Positions 26,550 to 35,909 of a DNA stretch of 64,000 nucleotides are shown piece by piece. Both the position numbers and the translations under genes were made by a program. Every line of letters starts with the position of its first letter. Within the stretch, counting starts at the first letter, position 1. The notes under the pieces are model-generated. The model made no database searches. It was not told the origin of the DNA and worked only from the letters and a program-made list of their open reading frames with translations. This stretch comes from QHXN01 sp036389815 (GTDB lineage: Bacteria; Acidobacteriota; Blastocatellia; Pyrinomonadales; Pyrinomonadaceae): positions 1 to 64,000 of the forward strand of contig DASVWB010000277.1 in the NCBI GenBank assembly GCA_036389815.1, given 5' to 3'.

Positions 26550-27086
26550 ATGACGCCGTCTGACTCTCGGCCAGGCCCCGCCGTCCGGCGCGCGACGCCC
26601 GCCGACCTCCCTGCCGTCGGCCGCCTCGGCGCGCTCCTCGTCCGGACGCACCACGACTTCGACTCAGAGCGATTCATCGCTACCACGCCGCAGACCGAGC
26701 GCTCGTACGCCTCGTTCCTCGGCGGGCAACTCGACGAGCCGAACGTCGTCGTGCTCGTCGCTGAGATGAACGGCGAGGTGCTCGGCTACACTTACGCCGC
26801 CGTCGAGGGGTACGACTACATGGCGCTGCGCGGGCCGGCGGGCGTGCTCTACGACATCGTGGTAGACCCCGCCCATCGCGGTCAGGGCGTCGGCCGGATG
26901 CTGCTCGACGCCACGCTCGCCGCGCTGGAGGCGTTGGAGGCACCTCGGGTCGTACTCTCGACGGCGGAGCGGAACGAGCCGGCGCAGCGCCTGTTCGCAC
27001 GCGCGGGGTTCCGGCGGACGATGATCGAGATGACGCGCGAGCAGGGGAACCGCGCGCCTTCCGACGAACCGGGCGAGGAGGCGTGA
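26550..27086 (+). CDS. GNAT-family N-acetyltransferase
   Basis: This 178-residue protein matches the GNAT fold: an N-terminal RRATPADLPAVGRLGALLV, strand 4 GVLYDIVVDPAHRGQGVGRML (acetyl-CoA pyrophosphate loop Arg-Gly-Gln-Gly-Val-Gly), and VVLSTAERNEPAQRLFARAGFRRTMIEM. It transfers an acetyl group to an amine of unknown identity. It starts 9 bp after the SDR gene, so the two are probably co-transcribed. Confidence 0.9.
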   Translation: MTPSDSRPGPAVRRATPADLPAVGRLGALLVRTHHDFDSERFIATTPQTERSYASFLGGQLDEPNVVVLVAEMNGEVLGYTYAAVEGYDYMALRGPAGVLYDIVVDPAHRGQGVGRMLLDATLAALEALEAPRVVLSTAERNEPAQRLFARAGFRRTMIEMTREQGNRAPSDEPGEEA

Positions 27087-27140
27087 CAACTACGCGCTCC
27101 GGATTCGGTAAGGGGTCGTCTTGTCCTGAGCACGGTTGCT

Positions 27141-28790
27141 ATGGGAGTCTTCCAGATAGTCGTCGCGATGCTGCTCGGCGGGGCGGCCCTCGCGGCCGTG
27201 GCGCGGCGCTTCGGCGCGCCCTACCCGGCGCTGGTGGCGCTCGCCGGGGCAGGCCTCGCCCTCGTCCCCGGCGTGCCGACGCTCGTGCTCGACCCGGAGT
27301 TGGCGCTCGCGCTCTTCGTCGCCCCCGTCTTAGTCGACGCCGCCTTCGACGCCTCGCCGCGCGACCTGCGCGCGAACTGGCGCGCAATCGCGAGCCTCGC
27401 CCTCGGGGCCGTCGCCCTCACCGTCGCCGTCGTCGCCGTCGTCGCCAGGGCGCTCGTCCCCGACATGCCGTGGGCGGCGGCGGTCGCTCTAGGAGCCATC
27501 GTCGCCCCGCCGGACGCGGCGGCCGCCACCACCGTGCTCAAGGCGCTCCGGCCGCCGCACCGGCTGCTCGTGATCCTCGAAGGGGAGAGCCTCTTCAACG
27601 ACGCGAGCGCGCTGCTCGTCTACCGCCTCGCCGTAGGTGCCACGCTCACCGGCTTCCTTTCGGGTTGGAGCGTGATTCCCACCTTGCTCGTGGTCACCGT
27701 GGGCAGCGTGGTCCTCGCGCTCGTGCTCGCGCGGCTCACCCTCGCCGTCAACGCGCGCATCAGCGACGTCTCGACGGCGGTCGTCGTGCAATTCTGTACC
27801 ACGTTCGGCGTCTGGGTGCTGGCCGAGCGGCTGCACCTCTCCGGCATCATCACGATGGTGGTCTTCGCGATGGCGGCCTCGCGCCGCGCGCCCGAGATCA
27901 TGCCGGCGCGCATCCGCATCCCCGCCTGGGCGGTCTGGGAGGTCGCGGTCTTCGTCTTAAACGTCCTCGCCTTCATCCTCGTCGGCTTCCAGCTCAGGTC
28001 CGTCGCCGCGCGCGCGACCGGGGGCGAGGGCGCGCGATACGCGACGGTGGCTGCGGCCGTCTGCCTCGCGGTCATCCTCGCGCGCATCGCGTGGGTGACC
28101 GGTGCGGCGGCCTTCAGCCGCTGGCGCTGCCGGCCCCGTGCCGAAGGCCCGTCCGGGCCGCGCGACGCGGTGGCGCTTTCGGCGCGCGGCGCGGCCGTCG
28201 TGGGGTGGTGCGGCATGCGCGGCACGGTCACACTGGCCACCGCGCTCGCGCTGCCGGCCGAATTTCCCCGGCGCGACCTGATCTTCACCACCGCGTTCGG
28301 CGTCACCCTCGGCACGCTCGTCCTACAGGGGCTCAGCCTGCGGCCGCTCATGCTGCGCCTGCGACTGGAGGATGACGGGACGGTGGACCGCGAGGTGCTC
28401 CTGGCGCGGGTCGAGACGCTGAGGGCGGCGGTCGAGGCCTCCGCAGCCTGCCCGGGCGCCGAGACCACGGAGCTCGTCCGGCGCCGCTACGAGCTGCAGC
28501 TTAGTCGCGCGGAGGAGGCTGCTGCCGTGGGTGAAGCGGGCGTGATAGGCGGCCCTGCCGAAGGCCCAGGAGCGGCGGCTGCGTCTTCGGGTGATACCGA
28601 CGACCGGGGCGCGGACGCGGCGGTCGTGGAGGCCGCCGGAGAGGCCCAGCGGCGGCGCCTCATGGCACTCAGGGACGAGGGGACGATCGGCGACGCGGCC
28701 TTCCAGCGCATAGAGGAAGAGCTCGACTGGGCGGAACTCGGTTGGGCTCAGGTCTTAGGAGTGGGGCGGGGGGCGGGCGGGGAGGGGTAG
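27141..28790 (+). CDS. CPA1-type Na+/H+ antiporter
   Basis: This encodes 549 residues. About eleven or twelve hydrophobic segments fill residues 1-400. The unwound-helix motif GAIVAPPDAAAATTVL and the LEGESLFNDASALLVYRLAVG segment (Asn-Asp) are typical of the CPA1/NhaP family. The next landmark is WCGMRGTVTLATALALP. The last about 140 residues are a cytoplasmic tail, rich in Ala/Glu with helical segments (LSRAEEAAAVGEAG, RRRLMALRDEGTIGDAAFQRIEEEL), probably regulatory. It exchanges protons for Na+ or K+ across the inner membrane and helps set pH and salt balance. It is not clearly linked to its neighbours. Confidence 0.92.
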   Translation: MGVFQIVVAMLLGGAALAAVARRFGAPYPALVALAGAGLALVPGVPTLVLDPELALALFVAPVLVDAAFDASPRDLRANWRAIASLALGAVALTVAVVAVVARALVPDMPWAAAVALGAIVAPPDAAAATTVLKALRPPHRLLVILEGESLFNDASALLVYRLAVGATLTGFLSGWSVIPTLLVVTVGSVVLALVLARLTLAVNARISDVSTAVVVQFCTTFGVWVLAERLHLSGIITMVVFAMAASRRAPEIMPARIRIPAWAVWEVAVFVLNVLAFILVGFQLRSVAARATGGEGARYATVAAAVCLAVILARIAWVTGAAAFSRWRCRPRAEGPSGPRDAVALSARGAAVVGWCGMRGTVTLATALALPAEFPRRDLIFTTAFGVTLGTLVLQGLSLRPLMLRLRLEDDGTVDREVLLARVETLRAAVEASAACPGAETTELVRRRYELQLSRAEEAAAVGEAGVIGGPAEGPGAAAASSGDTDDRGADAAVVEAAGEAQRRRLMALRDEGTIGDAAFQRIEEELDWAELGWAQVLGVGRGAGGEG

Positions 28791-28930
28791 TCCGCGCCGG
28801 CGTCGACCGCGGCCTCAAATCCGAGGCGCGTCCGCTACCTTACGGCCGCCCGCCCCCGGACGTATTAAGATAAGATCAGTTCTCGCCACACATCCTCACC
28901 GACTCGATTAACAACTTCTGCCGCCGAGCT

Positions 28931-29892
28931 TCAGAGTGAGGTGCCCGGTGCGGGCGTCCCGGATGGCCCAGCGGGGGCGCCCTGAAGGGCGCCCTTCGGC
29001 AGCAGCTCCTTCATGTCGAAGACAGACTCGTCGGCCTCCTGGCCGAGCATGTTCTGGTTGGTGAGCATGACCTGGTCCGGGCCCTTCCCGCCGGCGTCCA
29101 CCCACACGATCCAGAAGTAGCGTTCGGTCTTGTCGTAGACGCGGCGCTCGGCGCGCGCGGCCAGCGCGTACCTGCCCGGCCCGGGCAGCTTGAGGGCGAA
29201 CTTCCCGTCGGCGTCGGTGACGGCCTTCGCCGCCCCTCCGGAACCCCTTCGAAGAGCGCGGCCTCGTTGACGAGCTCTAAGACTTTCAGCGTCTCGGCCG
29301 CGGCCTCGGCCTTCGCCGCGGTGAGCTGTCGCTCGGCGGAGGCGAGTCTTGTCCGGGCAGCGTCCGCCTGCGAGGAGAGCTTCGCCGCCTGTTGTGCGAG
29401 TGCCTGAATCTGCTGCCGGACTTTGCGCTGCCTGGCGAGTTCGGCCGCGAGCGCCGGCGAGTCGCCAAGGTCCTCTTCGGCGAGGTCGTCGAGGTAGGGT
29501 TGGGACGAGGAGTTGAGTTCGGACTGCCTGGACAAGACGGCCTCCTTCTGGGCGTTGAGGTCGTCGACGGCCTTCTTCGCCTCGTCGTAGGCCCGCTGGG
29601 CGGCGGCGACCTCCGCGCCCCGGGCCTCGTTCGTCTTCCTCAGCCGTTCGAGTTGCGCCTTGGCGCGCGACTTCTTCTCCTCGACGAATCGTTTAATCTG
29701 TTCTGCGGGGATGGCGGAGACGACCACGAGGCCGAGCTTCTGGTTGTCGGCCCCGCGCGTGACGATGAAGACGCTCCCGCGGACCTCGGTCTCGCGCCGA
29801 CACGAGACCGAGGCGAGGGAGGCGGCGAGCAGCAGGCAGCAAACGGCGGCCCTTGCGGCGGCGGGCCCGGCGGAGGATGTTTTAACGGACAC
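28931..29892 (-). CDS. Coiled-coil lipoprotein with C-terminal CarboxypepD_reg-like domain, frameshifted
   Basis: The first 220 residues, from ATG 29892, are coherent: a lipobox signal (LLLAASLASVSC), a short domain (RGSVFIVTRGADNQKLGLV) and a long coiled coil (about residues 60-215). After EGVPEG the same frame gives low-complexity Arg/Ser/Pro sequence, which is typical of a wrong frame, and runs to a stop near 29011. In the next frame a sensible C-terminus continues: AVTDADGKFALKLPGPGRYAL, RYFWIVWVDAGGKGPDQVML, ending at a stop at 28931-28933. One missing G in the G4 run at 29233-29236 would join the two. It is either a real inactivating or programmed frameshift or a sequencing error. Confidence 0.75.
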
Positions 29893-29906
29893 GGGTGTAG
29901 CTCCGC

Positions 29907-30389
29907 CTATAACGGCTTCTTGAAGAGGAGGACGGCCTTCTGTGGCCTGACGTTCGGCTGGAGGCCGGTGACGTACTCGGAGCTGCCGTAGTTCGGGTGG
30001 GTCGTCTCGACCTCGAGGAACGTGCCGACGAGCTCCCAGCCCTCCTGCCCGAGGACGGCGAGCTGCTCGTCCTTGATGTCGACCGACGTAGGTCCCAGCT
30101 TGGCGGCGTTCTCCTTGTTGTACGAGGACGTGGACGGCTCCTGCGTGAACTGGGCCTGGACGCTGACGACCTTGTAGGCGTATTTCGGGGCGGGCCTGAA
30201 GAGCCCGTAGGCCGCGAGACCGACGGCGGCGAGCGCGAGCAGCAGCAGCACGTACCCCTGGCCCCTGGTGAAGGGCGACGGCCCGCGCGGGTCCGGGTCG
30301 TAAGGCACGTGTGTCGACGTGGGCGAAGGGGTCGAGGGAGACGAAGGCCCTCCGGGCTGCTCTGACGGGGGGTTGAGAATCGAGGTCAT
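29907..30389 (-). CDS. Single-pass membrane protein with DUF4177-like domain
   Basis: This 160-residue protein has a proline/serine-rich cytosolic N-terminus (1-40) and one membrane helix (GYVLLLLALAAVGLAAYGLF, about 44-64). A soluble domain follows with YAYKVVSVQAQF and EQLAVLGQEGWELVGTFLE. The pattern 'Leu-Asn/Gly-X-Leu-Gly-X-Glu-Gly-Trp-Glu-Leu-Val' is the hallmark of DUF4177-like small domains of unknown function. It lies 14 bp upstream of the frameshifted lipoprotein gene on the same strand, so they form a two-gene envelope operon. Confidence 0.78.
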   Translation of the reverse strand: MTSILNPPSEQPGGPSSPSTPSPTSTHVPYDPDPRGPSPFTRGQGYVLLLLALAAVGLAAYGLFRPAPKYAYKVVSVQAQFTQEPSTSSYNKENAAKLGPTSVDIKDEQLAVLGQEGWELVGTFLEVETTHPNYGSSEYVTGLQPNVRPQKAVLLFKKPL

Positions 30390-30706
30390 GGGTGTCCTAC
30401 TTGAGTCGTGTACTGGCTTTCTTCCGGGTTCGGAGGTTTATCCGGGACGTGACTGTCGGGTGGGTCGGTCCGGCGGGCCGGGTGACGCTCGGGTCGGCCG
30501 CCGCGGGATGTTATCACGGGCGCGCGGCCCGGCGCACGGCGTTGCCATGGAGGAGGCAGCGGTCTGCCTCTCGTCCCGTTGAGGCTCTTCCGACACACGG
30601 CCGCCCGCCCGCCCACGCGCCGCGCGCCGGCGATACAATCACCAGCCGCGCGTGCTATAGATAGTCGAAAGAATAAGACCGCACGCCGGGAGGGGATGAC
30701 AGAGGG
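30390..30706. promoter_or_regulatory. Divergent intergenic region before the DNA ligase gene
   Basis: These 317 bp lie between two divergent genes, with no convincing coding sequence. AT-richer DNA near 30655-30680 (CTATAGATAGTCG) could hold a promoter for the ligase, and GGGAGGGG at 30689-30695 serves as its ribosome site. Confidence 0.35.
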
Positions 30707-32446
30707 ATGCGTTTCGCGGAGTTCGCCCGCTCGCTCGAGGCCCTGGAGAACACCTCCAGCCGGCTCGAGATGTACTCACAATTAGCAGCCCTCTTCGTGA
30801 AGGCGGAGGGTGGGGAAGTAGCACCCCTGGCGTACCTTCTTGAAGGCCGCCTCCTGCCGGCCTTCGAAGGAGTCGAAACAGGGGTGGGCGAGCGCACCGC
30901 GGCGCAGTCCCTCACGGCGGCGACCGGTTGCTCCCCCGAGGACGTCTCCGTGGCCTCCGGCCGCCTCGGCGACCTGGGGCTGGCCGCGGAAGAACTGACG
31001 CCCCCTTCAAGACGCCCCAGACTGTCCCTCACGGAGGTCTATCAGGGGCTCCTCGGGGTCGCGCGGACGGGCGGTAGGGGCAGCACCGAGGGTAAGCAGA
31101 AGCTGCTCACCGCGCTGCTCGCGCGGGCGACCCCGTTGGAGTCCAGGTACATCGTGCGGCTCACGCTCGGCCGCCTCCGCATGGGGGTTGCAGCCCCGTC
31201 CATCATCGAGGCGCTGGCCCGCCGAGAGGAAGACCCGAAGGCGGCGCGCCGCACCGTCGAGCGCGCGTACAACACGTGCTCGGACCTGGGGGCGGTGCTC
31301 TCGACACTCTTCGCGGACGGCCTCGGCGCGCTGGAGAAGTTCAAGGTACGGGTCGGGAGTCCCGTCCGCCCGATGCTGGCCGAGCGGCTGCCTTCGGCCG
31401 AGAAGATCGTCGAGAAGATCGGCCGGTGCGAGGTCGAGTCCAAGCTCGACGGCTTCCGCTGCCAGGTTCATCTGAAGGGCGGTAAGGTGGAGATCTTCTC
31501 CCGAAACATGGAGCGGACGACCGACATGTTCCCCGACATCGCGAGGGCCTTGCGGGAGGAGTTTTCAGCCCGGAGCGCCATCCTCGACGGGGAGGCGCTC
31601 GCGGTCAACGAGGAGACGGGCGAGTTCCACCCCTTCCAGGTCACGGTGCAGAGGAAGCGGAAGCAGAAGATCGAGCGGATGGCCGAGGAGCTTCCGCTCC
31701 ACCTCGTCGCCTTCGACCTGCTCTACGTGGACGGCAAAGACCTCACGCACCGGCCGTACGCAGAGAGGCGTAAGGAGCTGGCAGGCCGCATCAAGGGCGG
31801 CGGCCGGTTGCAGCTCTCCGACGGCGAGTTGGTGGAGACCGGGCGGCAGTTGCAAGACTTCTTCGACGCGAGCCTGGAGCGCGGGCACGAGGGCGTGGTC
31901 GCCAAGAGGCTCGACTCAGGCTACGAGCCGGGGGCGAGGAATTACAACTGGATCAAGCTGAAGAGGGCTTACCAGAGCGAGCTAAACGACACGGTGGACG
32001 TCTGCGTCGTCGGCTACCTCCTCGGCCGCGGCTACCGCGCGCGCTTCGGCATCGGCTCCCTGCTCGGGGCCGTCTACGACGAGGCGTCGGACACGTTCAA
32101 AAGCGTCTGCAAGATCGGGAGCGGGCTGAGCGACGAGAACTGGTCGAGGATGAAGGCGCTCCTCGACACGCAGAAGGTAGACCGTAAGCCGGCGCGCGTG
32201 GACTCCCGCCTCGTCCCCGACGTGTGGGTCGAGCCGAAGTTCGTCATCACGGTCCTCGCCGACGAGATCACCCGGTCTCCCATCCACACCGCCGCCCGGG
32301 ACGAGCGGGGGCGCGGGCTGGCGCTGCGCTTCCCCCGCGTCGTCGACTTCGTCCGCGACGACAAGTCGCCCGAGGACGCGACCACGACGACCGAGATCGC
32401 CCGGATGTTCTCCCAGCAGCGGAGGAGCAGTAACAAGTCTAAGTAA
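30707..32446 (+). CDS. lig: ATP-dependent DNA ligase (LigB/archaeal-eukaryotic type)
   Basis: This 579-residue protein has the full three-domain layout of archaeal and eukaryotic-type ligases. The N-terminal DNA-binding domain (about 1-205) contains LTLGRLRMGVAAPSIIEALAR. In the nucleotidyltransferase domain the AMP-accepting Lys is in EVESKLDGFRCQVH (about residue 247), followed by SRNMERTTDMFPD (motif III), ILDGEALAVN and EGVVAKRLDSGYEPG (motif IV). The last two are the OB-domain signatures NWIKLKRAY (motif V) and DVWVEPKFVITVLADEITRSP. It seals nicks using ATP. Bacteria also carry an NAD+-dependent LigA, so this is an accessory repair enzyme. Its N-terminal DNA-binding domain sets it apart from short plasmid or phage ligases. 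Confidence 0.95.
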   Translation: MRFAEFARSLEALENTSSRLEMYSQLAALFVKAEGGEVAPLAYLLEGRLLPAFEGVETGVGERTAAQSLTAATGCSPEDVSVASGRLGDLGLAAEELTPPSRRPRLSLTEVYQGLLGVARTGGRGSTEGKQKLLTALLARATPLESRYIVRLTLGRLRMGVAAPSIIEALARREEDPKAARRTVERAYNTCSDLGAVLSTLFADGLGALEKFKVRVGSPVRPMLAERLPSAEKIVEKIGRCEVESKLDGFRCQVHLKGGKVEIFSRNMERTTDMFPDIARALREEFSARSAILDGEALAVNEETGEFHPFQVTVQRKRKQKIERMAEELPLHLVAFDLLYVDGKDLTHRPYAERRKELAGRIKGGGRLQLSDGELVETGRQLQDFFDASLERGHEGVVAKRLDSGYEPGARNYNWIKLKRAYQSELNDTVDVCVVGYLLGRGYRARFGIGSLLGAVYDEASDTFKSVCKIGSGLSDENWSRMKALLDTQKVDRKPARVDSRLVPDVWVEPKFVITVLADEITRSPIHTAARDERGRGLALRFPRVVDFVRDDKSPEDATTTTEIARMFSQQRRSSNKSK

Positions 32447-32457
32447 ATGAGGGGCGC

Positions 32458-32477
32458 GTGCCGTCGTTTGACGGCAC
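32458..32477 (+). terminator. Hairpin after the ligase gene
   Basis: GTGCCGTC (32458-32465) and GACGGCAC (32470-32477) form a perfect 8-bp stem with a GTTT loop, 12 bases after the ligase stop. No T tract follows, so it may be only a pause or processing site. Confidence 0.5.
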
Positions 32478-32999
32478 AGAAAGAGAACATTCCTAATCCC
32501 TTGCTCTCGCCAGGTGCTACGGCTTAAAAACGCGACGCTCTTGCTCCTCTCGACGACGCCTCTCTATCTCTCTCCTCTTTTTCTCATTTTTGCGCGCAAC
32601 TACATTCGCAGGGCACGTCTGTGCCAGTCGCCGCAGGAATGACGGCGAGCGCACCCAAACACGCGCGAGGCCGCGCGGTTTGTTCCTAATCTCGGGGCTT
32701 TGATATATTCAAAAAGTCTGCCGTCGCGAGCCGGCGTTGATCTCGCAAAGATAATCACTCACTGCCCCGTCCGAATCGCCGGAAATCCGGCCGCGCTCTT
32801 TCACCTTTCGCTTCACACGGCACACATGCACGTCCCTTCGGACATGTTCCTTAAGTCGGCGACGAAAACACCTGCGACAACCGCCGTTCGGGGAGGTGAC
32901 AGGGGCAGATTTTTTTCCGAGGACGGAGGCGGCGAATGACTGTGATTGCGCGGGACAGCATGGGTGCCCCCGGGCGCCCCGCGGCCACCGGTGCAAACA
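32478..32999. other. Gene-free interval before the nuclease-XRE gene
   Basis: Its pyrimidine-rich stretches (around 32530-32590) are less GC-rich than the flanking genes. Only short reading frames without coding character are present. GAGGTGAC at 32896-32903 resembles a ribosome site but has no good start codon behind it. I see no conserved element. Confidence 0.3.
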
Positions 33000-34190
33000 A
33001 TGGATGAAATAATCAAACTCAAGCTCCTCACACTGGGCGAGGATCAATTCGAGAACCTTTGCGTCGAGCTAATGCCGCTCGTAGACCCCTCCTACGCCGG
33101 CATCGAGCCCAACATGTCCAGTCTGGGTAAGACGCGGGGCGGGACGCCGGACGCCTACGTCGCCCTGCCCGACGGCCGCTACGTAGCCTTCCAGTTTACG
33201 GCCCAGCAGGAGGGGGTCAGGACGAAGGTCAAGGGGGATCTGCGTAAACTCGACGAAGACGCCTGCCCCTTCAAGGGGAAGGTGGCCAAGGTCGTGGTGT
33301 GTCTCGCCACCAACGTCGGCTCGGAGATCGAGACCTACAGGCAGGAGTGTCGCGCCCGCGGCTGGGAGCTCGACCTCTTCTCGCTGCAACGCATGGCGAA
33401 CTGCTTGGAGACGCAGGACGGGCTCTGCGAAAAGTACCTGCGAATACCCAGGCCGGCGCGCCCGTCCCCGGAGTCGGCGCTGCTGCCGGGCGTCACCTAT
33501 TTCGACTGCGGCGCCAGGTTGGCCGAGATACGGAGGGAGTTGAAACTTCGGCCGAGTGAGTTCACCGAACTGATCGGGTGCCCGAGCGAGAAGCAATACG
33601 TTCGGATCGAAGAGGGGAGGGATGAGGCGCCGAGTGACCTGATCGACCGTGCGGCCACCCGGACCGGCGCCTCCGTAACCTGGCTTCGGCACGGGAGCGG
33701 CCCCCGCTACCCGGTCGAGGAGCTGCATTTCGACAACCCTCACGCCGCCATCGGGAGGCTCATCGAGTTATTCCACCGGACCCTTTTCGTCACCCTCGAC
33801 CTCGAACGATTTCATCTCTGCGGCGCGGCGCAATTCGACGCCTTTAAGTGGCGCGCCCTTTCCTTCAACTGTCAGATCAACTTCTGGACGTGGGGCGATG
33901 ACTACCACAAGATCGAAGACGTGCTGCGCCTGCTGGAACTCCTCAACTCCCGCTTCGGGAGCATTCTCCGCGGGCGCATCTTGCCCACCGCGGATCAGGA
34001 GAAACTGATGCGGGGCGAGGCGCACCCCGGCACTTTGCTGAGGACAGGTTATGACCAGTACAACCTGTGGGTCGAACAGATCGTGGACCTGAGACGGGAG
34101 GTGCGCCCGGCCGAGCATTACAGGGCGTCCTATGGGGACTGGTTCGTGAGGATACAGGACTACTTCCGCGACGCCCGTCGGATCGCGTGA
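33000..34190 (+). CDS. PD-(D/E)XK-like nuclease fused to XRE-type HTH and unknown C-terminal domain
   Basis: This encodes 396 residues from ATG 33000. Residues 13-70 have the layout of Mrr-like restriction endonuclease domains: Glu18 in DQFENLCVELM, then GKTRGGTPDAYVALPDG (Asp51) and VAFQFTAQQ, where the usual (E/Q)XK is QFT. This variant is frequent in nuclease-like domains of defence proteins, but loss of the Lys makes catalysis uncertain. Residues 172-232 look like an XRE helix-turn-helix (LAEIRRELKLRPSEFTELIG, then VTWLRHG). Residues 240-396 are unrecognised, with aromatic-rich segments. It may be a DNA-binding defence or regulatory nuclease. It has its own locus, followed by an unknown gene 96 bp downstream. 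Confidence 0.65.
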   Translation: MDEIIKLKLLTLGEDQFENLCVELMPLVDPSYAGIEPNMSSLGKTRGGTPDAYVALPDGRYVAFQFTAQQEGVRTKVKGDLRKLDEDACPFKGKVAKVVVCLATNVGSEIETYRQECRARGWELDLFSLQRMANCLETQDGLCEKYLRIPRPARPSPESALLPGVTYFDCGARLAEIRRELKLRPSEFTELIGCPSEKQYVRIEEGRDEAPSDLIDRAATRTGASVTWLRHGSGPRYPVEELHFDNPHAAIGRLIELFHRTLFVTLDLERFHLCGAAQFDAFKWRALSFNCQINFWTWGDDYHKIEDVLRLLELLNSRFGSILRGRILPTADQEKLMRGEAHPGTLLRTGYDQYNLWVEQIVDLRREVRPAEHYRASYGDWFVRIQDYFRDARRIA

Positions 34191-34286
34191 GGCGTACGCC
34201 ACGCCTCGGCCGGCTTCCTCCCTCTGCCGCCGGTCCGGCGCGCGACAAAGCGCTCCCGCCGTAGACCTCGCCGAGGCTCACAGACT

Positions 34287-35192
34287 ATGAACCTGTTCTC
34301 GTCTCTTCACTCCTGGTTGAAAACCGAGACCGCGCTGAAAAAGGAGGTCGGAGAAGTCAAGTACTACGGCGTCGACCTCGGGGCTCACTTCCGCGAGTCG
34401 ATGCTTTATCACCAGGACTTCGTTCACGAGTGGTCCCACACCGAGAATCATCTCGGACTCCACTCCGGCCCGGGTGGACGCAGGACGTTGTCCGGGGCCG
34501 TTCGCGGATTAATGACCAGGCAAGACGCCCGTGGTGTTCATTCAATCCCCGTCGCAGACTTACACGGAGTAGGGGCTTCGAAGAGTGGCAGCTGTCGCAG
34601 CTTGGAAGACCTGGCTTACCGCCTGCAGCCACGCTCACAGTACACGGGCTCTAAACCGATATGGTTTGAAACCGAGGCGGATTACCTCAGAAACGTCGCC
34701 GAGGTCGACCGGGAATTTTACGGCCGCGGTGTCACCGCCCTATACCGCGAGTGGGACGGGAAATTATTCGTCGACAACACCGACATGTCCCACCACCTCG
34801 CCGCCGTGTATCGGCAGTGTAAGGAACAGGGTAGGCAACATTATCTCAACCTTCCAATCCAAGTGCTGAGGATCGATCAGGCTAACGGCCGTTTCATCCT
34901 GGATAATTATTACCCCCTGGTTCTTAACCCGGAGAGCAGGTACCGGCTTGGCAGGGTGTTGGAAAGGTTCGGCATCGAGTCGCGTTGGGCCGGCCTGTCA
35001 GGCGAACACGAAATACTGTACATCTCTAAGGCCGGCAGAGGGGTTAAACCGGCTAAGGCCGGTAAGCGGGCTAAAGCGGTGTTCGACGAAATAAGACGCG
35101 TCGGTGCCGGCGGGTTCTTCGATCTTAAAGAGTACCTCGAAGGACTGCTCTCGACTGTCGGCACGTCGCCCTACGGCCCACACGCCGGGTGA
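34287..35192 (+). CDS. Hypothetical protein
   Basis: This encodes 301 residues of unknown family. It has no signal peptide or membrane helix and is a mixed alpha/beta soluble protein. Notable are His-rich segments near the N-terminus (MLYHQDFVHEWSHTENHLGLH) and MSHHLAAVYRQCKEQGRQHY in the middle. The first resembles metal-binding His clusters but contains no HExxH. The C-terminal tail has a Lys/Ala repeat (KPAKAGKRAKA). Codon use is less GC-biased than in the 20-32 kb genes. Its position 96 bp after the nuclease-XRE gene, on the same strand, raises the possibility of a two-gene unit, which is inference only. Confidence 0.6.
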   Translation: MNLFSSLHSWLKTETALKKEVGEVKYYGVDLGAHFRESMLYHQDFVHEWSHTENHLGLHSGPGGRRTLSGAVRGLMTRQDARGVHSIPVADLHGVGASKSGSCRSLEDLAYRLQPRSQYTGSKPIWFETEADYLRNVAEVDREFYGRGVTALYREWDGKLFVDNTDMSHHLAAVYRQCKEQGRQHYLNLPIQVLRIDQANGRFILDNYYPLVLNPESRYRLGRVLERFGIESRWAGLSGEHEILYISKAGRGVKPAKAGKRAKAVFDEIRRVGAGGFFDLKEYLEGLLSTVGTSPYGPHAG

Positions 35193-35540
35193 AAGCTCCG
35201 TCTGAACAATCCGTGACACGTTAGCAGGGCGGGAAGGGTTAAGAAGTCCGCCGCGCCCGCGCCCGGGCGCACGTGAGGGTCACGCTCAGCGCGCCCTGTT
35301 CCTTTGCCACCTTTACCGGCGGGCGAAGAAGTGTTGCCGCCGAAGAATTAAGAATGCGGACTTCCCTGACTTCGAATAACATAATGCGGGTGCCGGCCCG
35401 TGGCCGCTCTGTCGGTCACCCATCACGTTGCTTAAGAGGCAGCGCGATCGGCAGGCAGGGAGGCGACTGATACTTCCTCGTGTTAGTAGCCCCTTACGGC
35501 ATCGCCGAGGGGCAACACTCGGCCATCCGGGAGAGGTAAC
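35193..35540. other. Gene-free interval between convergent genes
   Basis: No reading frame with coding character lies between the convergent unknown gene and XRE gene. A short GC-rich self-complementary stretch, GAGGGGCA and surroundings, lies near 35500-35520. No terminator with a T tract was seen. Confidence 0.3.
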
Positions 35541-35858
35541 TCACTTCTTAACTCTCCCGGGCTCGGCCTTCCGCTTCCGAACTTCATGCCTGGGGGTGGC
35601 CGGCAGTCTGTCCGGCAGGTCCAACTCATCGTCCACGATCGAGTCCAGGCACACCCCCGCCGCGCGTGCGTACCGCAGCAAGACGTAGAGCGGCGGCTCG
35701 CGCTCCCCCAACTCGTAGTTAGAGACTATTGTTCGGGGCAGCACATCCTCTAGCCCTAACCGCCTGAGTATCCCGTTCTGGGAGAGGCCGAACGAGCGGC
35801 GGATCTGGAGAAGCTTTTCGCCCAGTCGCTCCTGCTTCGGCCGGGGGTGCTTTCCCAT
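35541..35858 (-). CDS. XRE-family transcriptional regulator, small
   Basis: This 105-residue protein has a Cro/CI-type helix-turn-helix at residues 12-75: LGEKLLQIRRSFGLSQNGIL, then TIVSNYELGEREPPLYVLLRYARAAGV. A short basic tail follows. The typical Gln/Ser contacts of the recognition helix are partly conserved. It probably represses its own promoter: a perfect palindrome, GCTGCAATTGCAGC, lies about 50 bp upstream of the start codon. It is transcribed away from the secreted-protein operon at 36102, which may be its other target. Confidence 0.82.
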   Translation of the reverse strand: MGKHPRPKQERLGEKLLQIRRSFGLSQNGILRRLGLEDVLPRTIVSNYELGEREPPLYVLLRYARAAGVCLDSIVDDELDLPDRLPATPRHEVRKRKAEPGRVKK

Positions 35859-35909
35859 CAGGTCTTACCTCCTGACGGGAGACTCCCGGCGCCGCGCCGC
35901 TTGCCCGTG

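Noticed and set aside
34357..34638. Minus-strand 93-codon frame inside the hypothetical gene at 34287
   Set aside because: The plus-strand frame is far longer and has a balanced composition; the reverse reads as basic noise.
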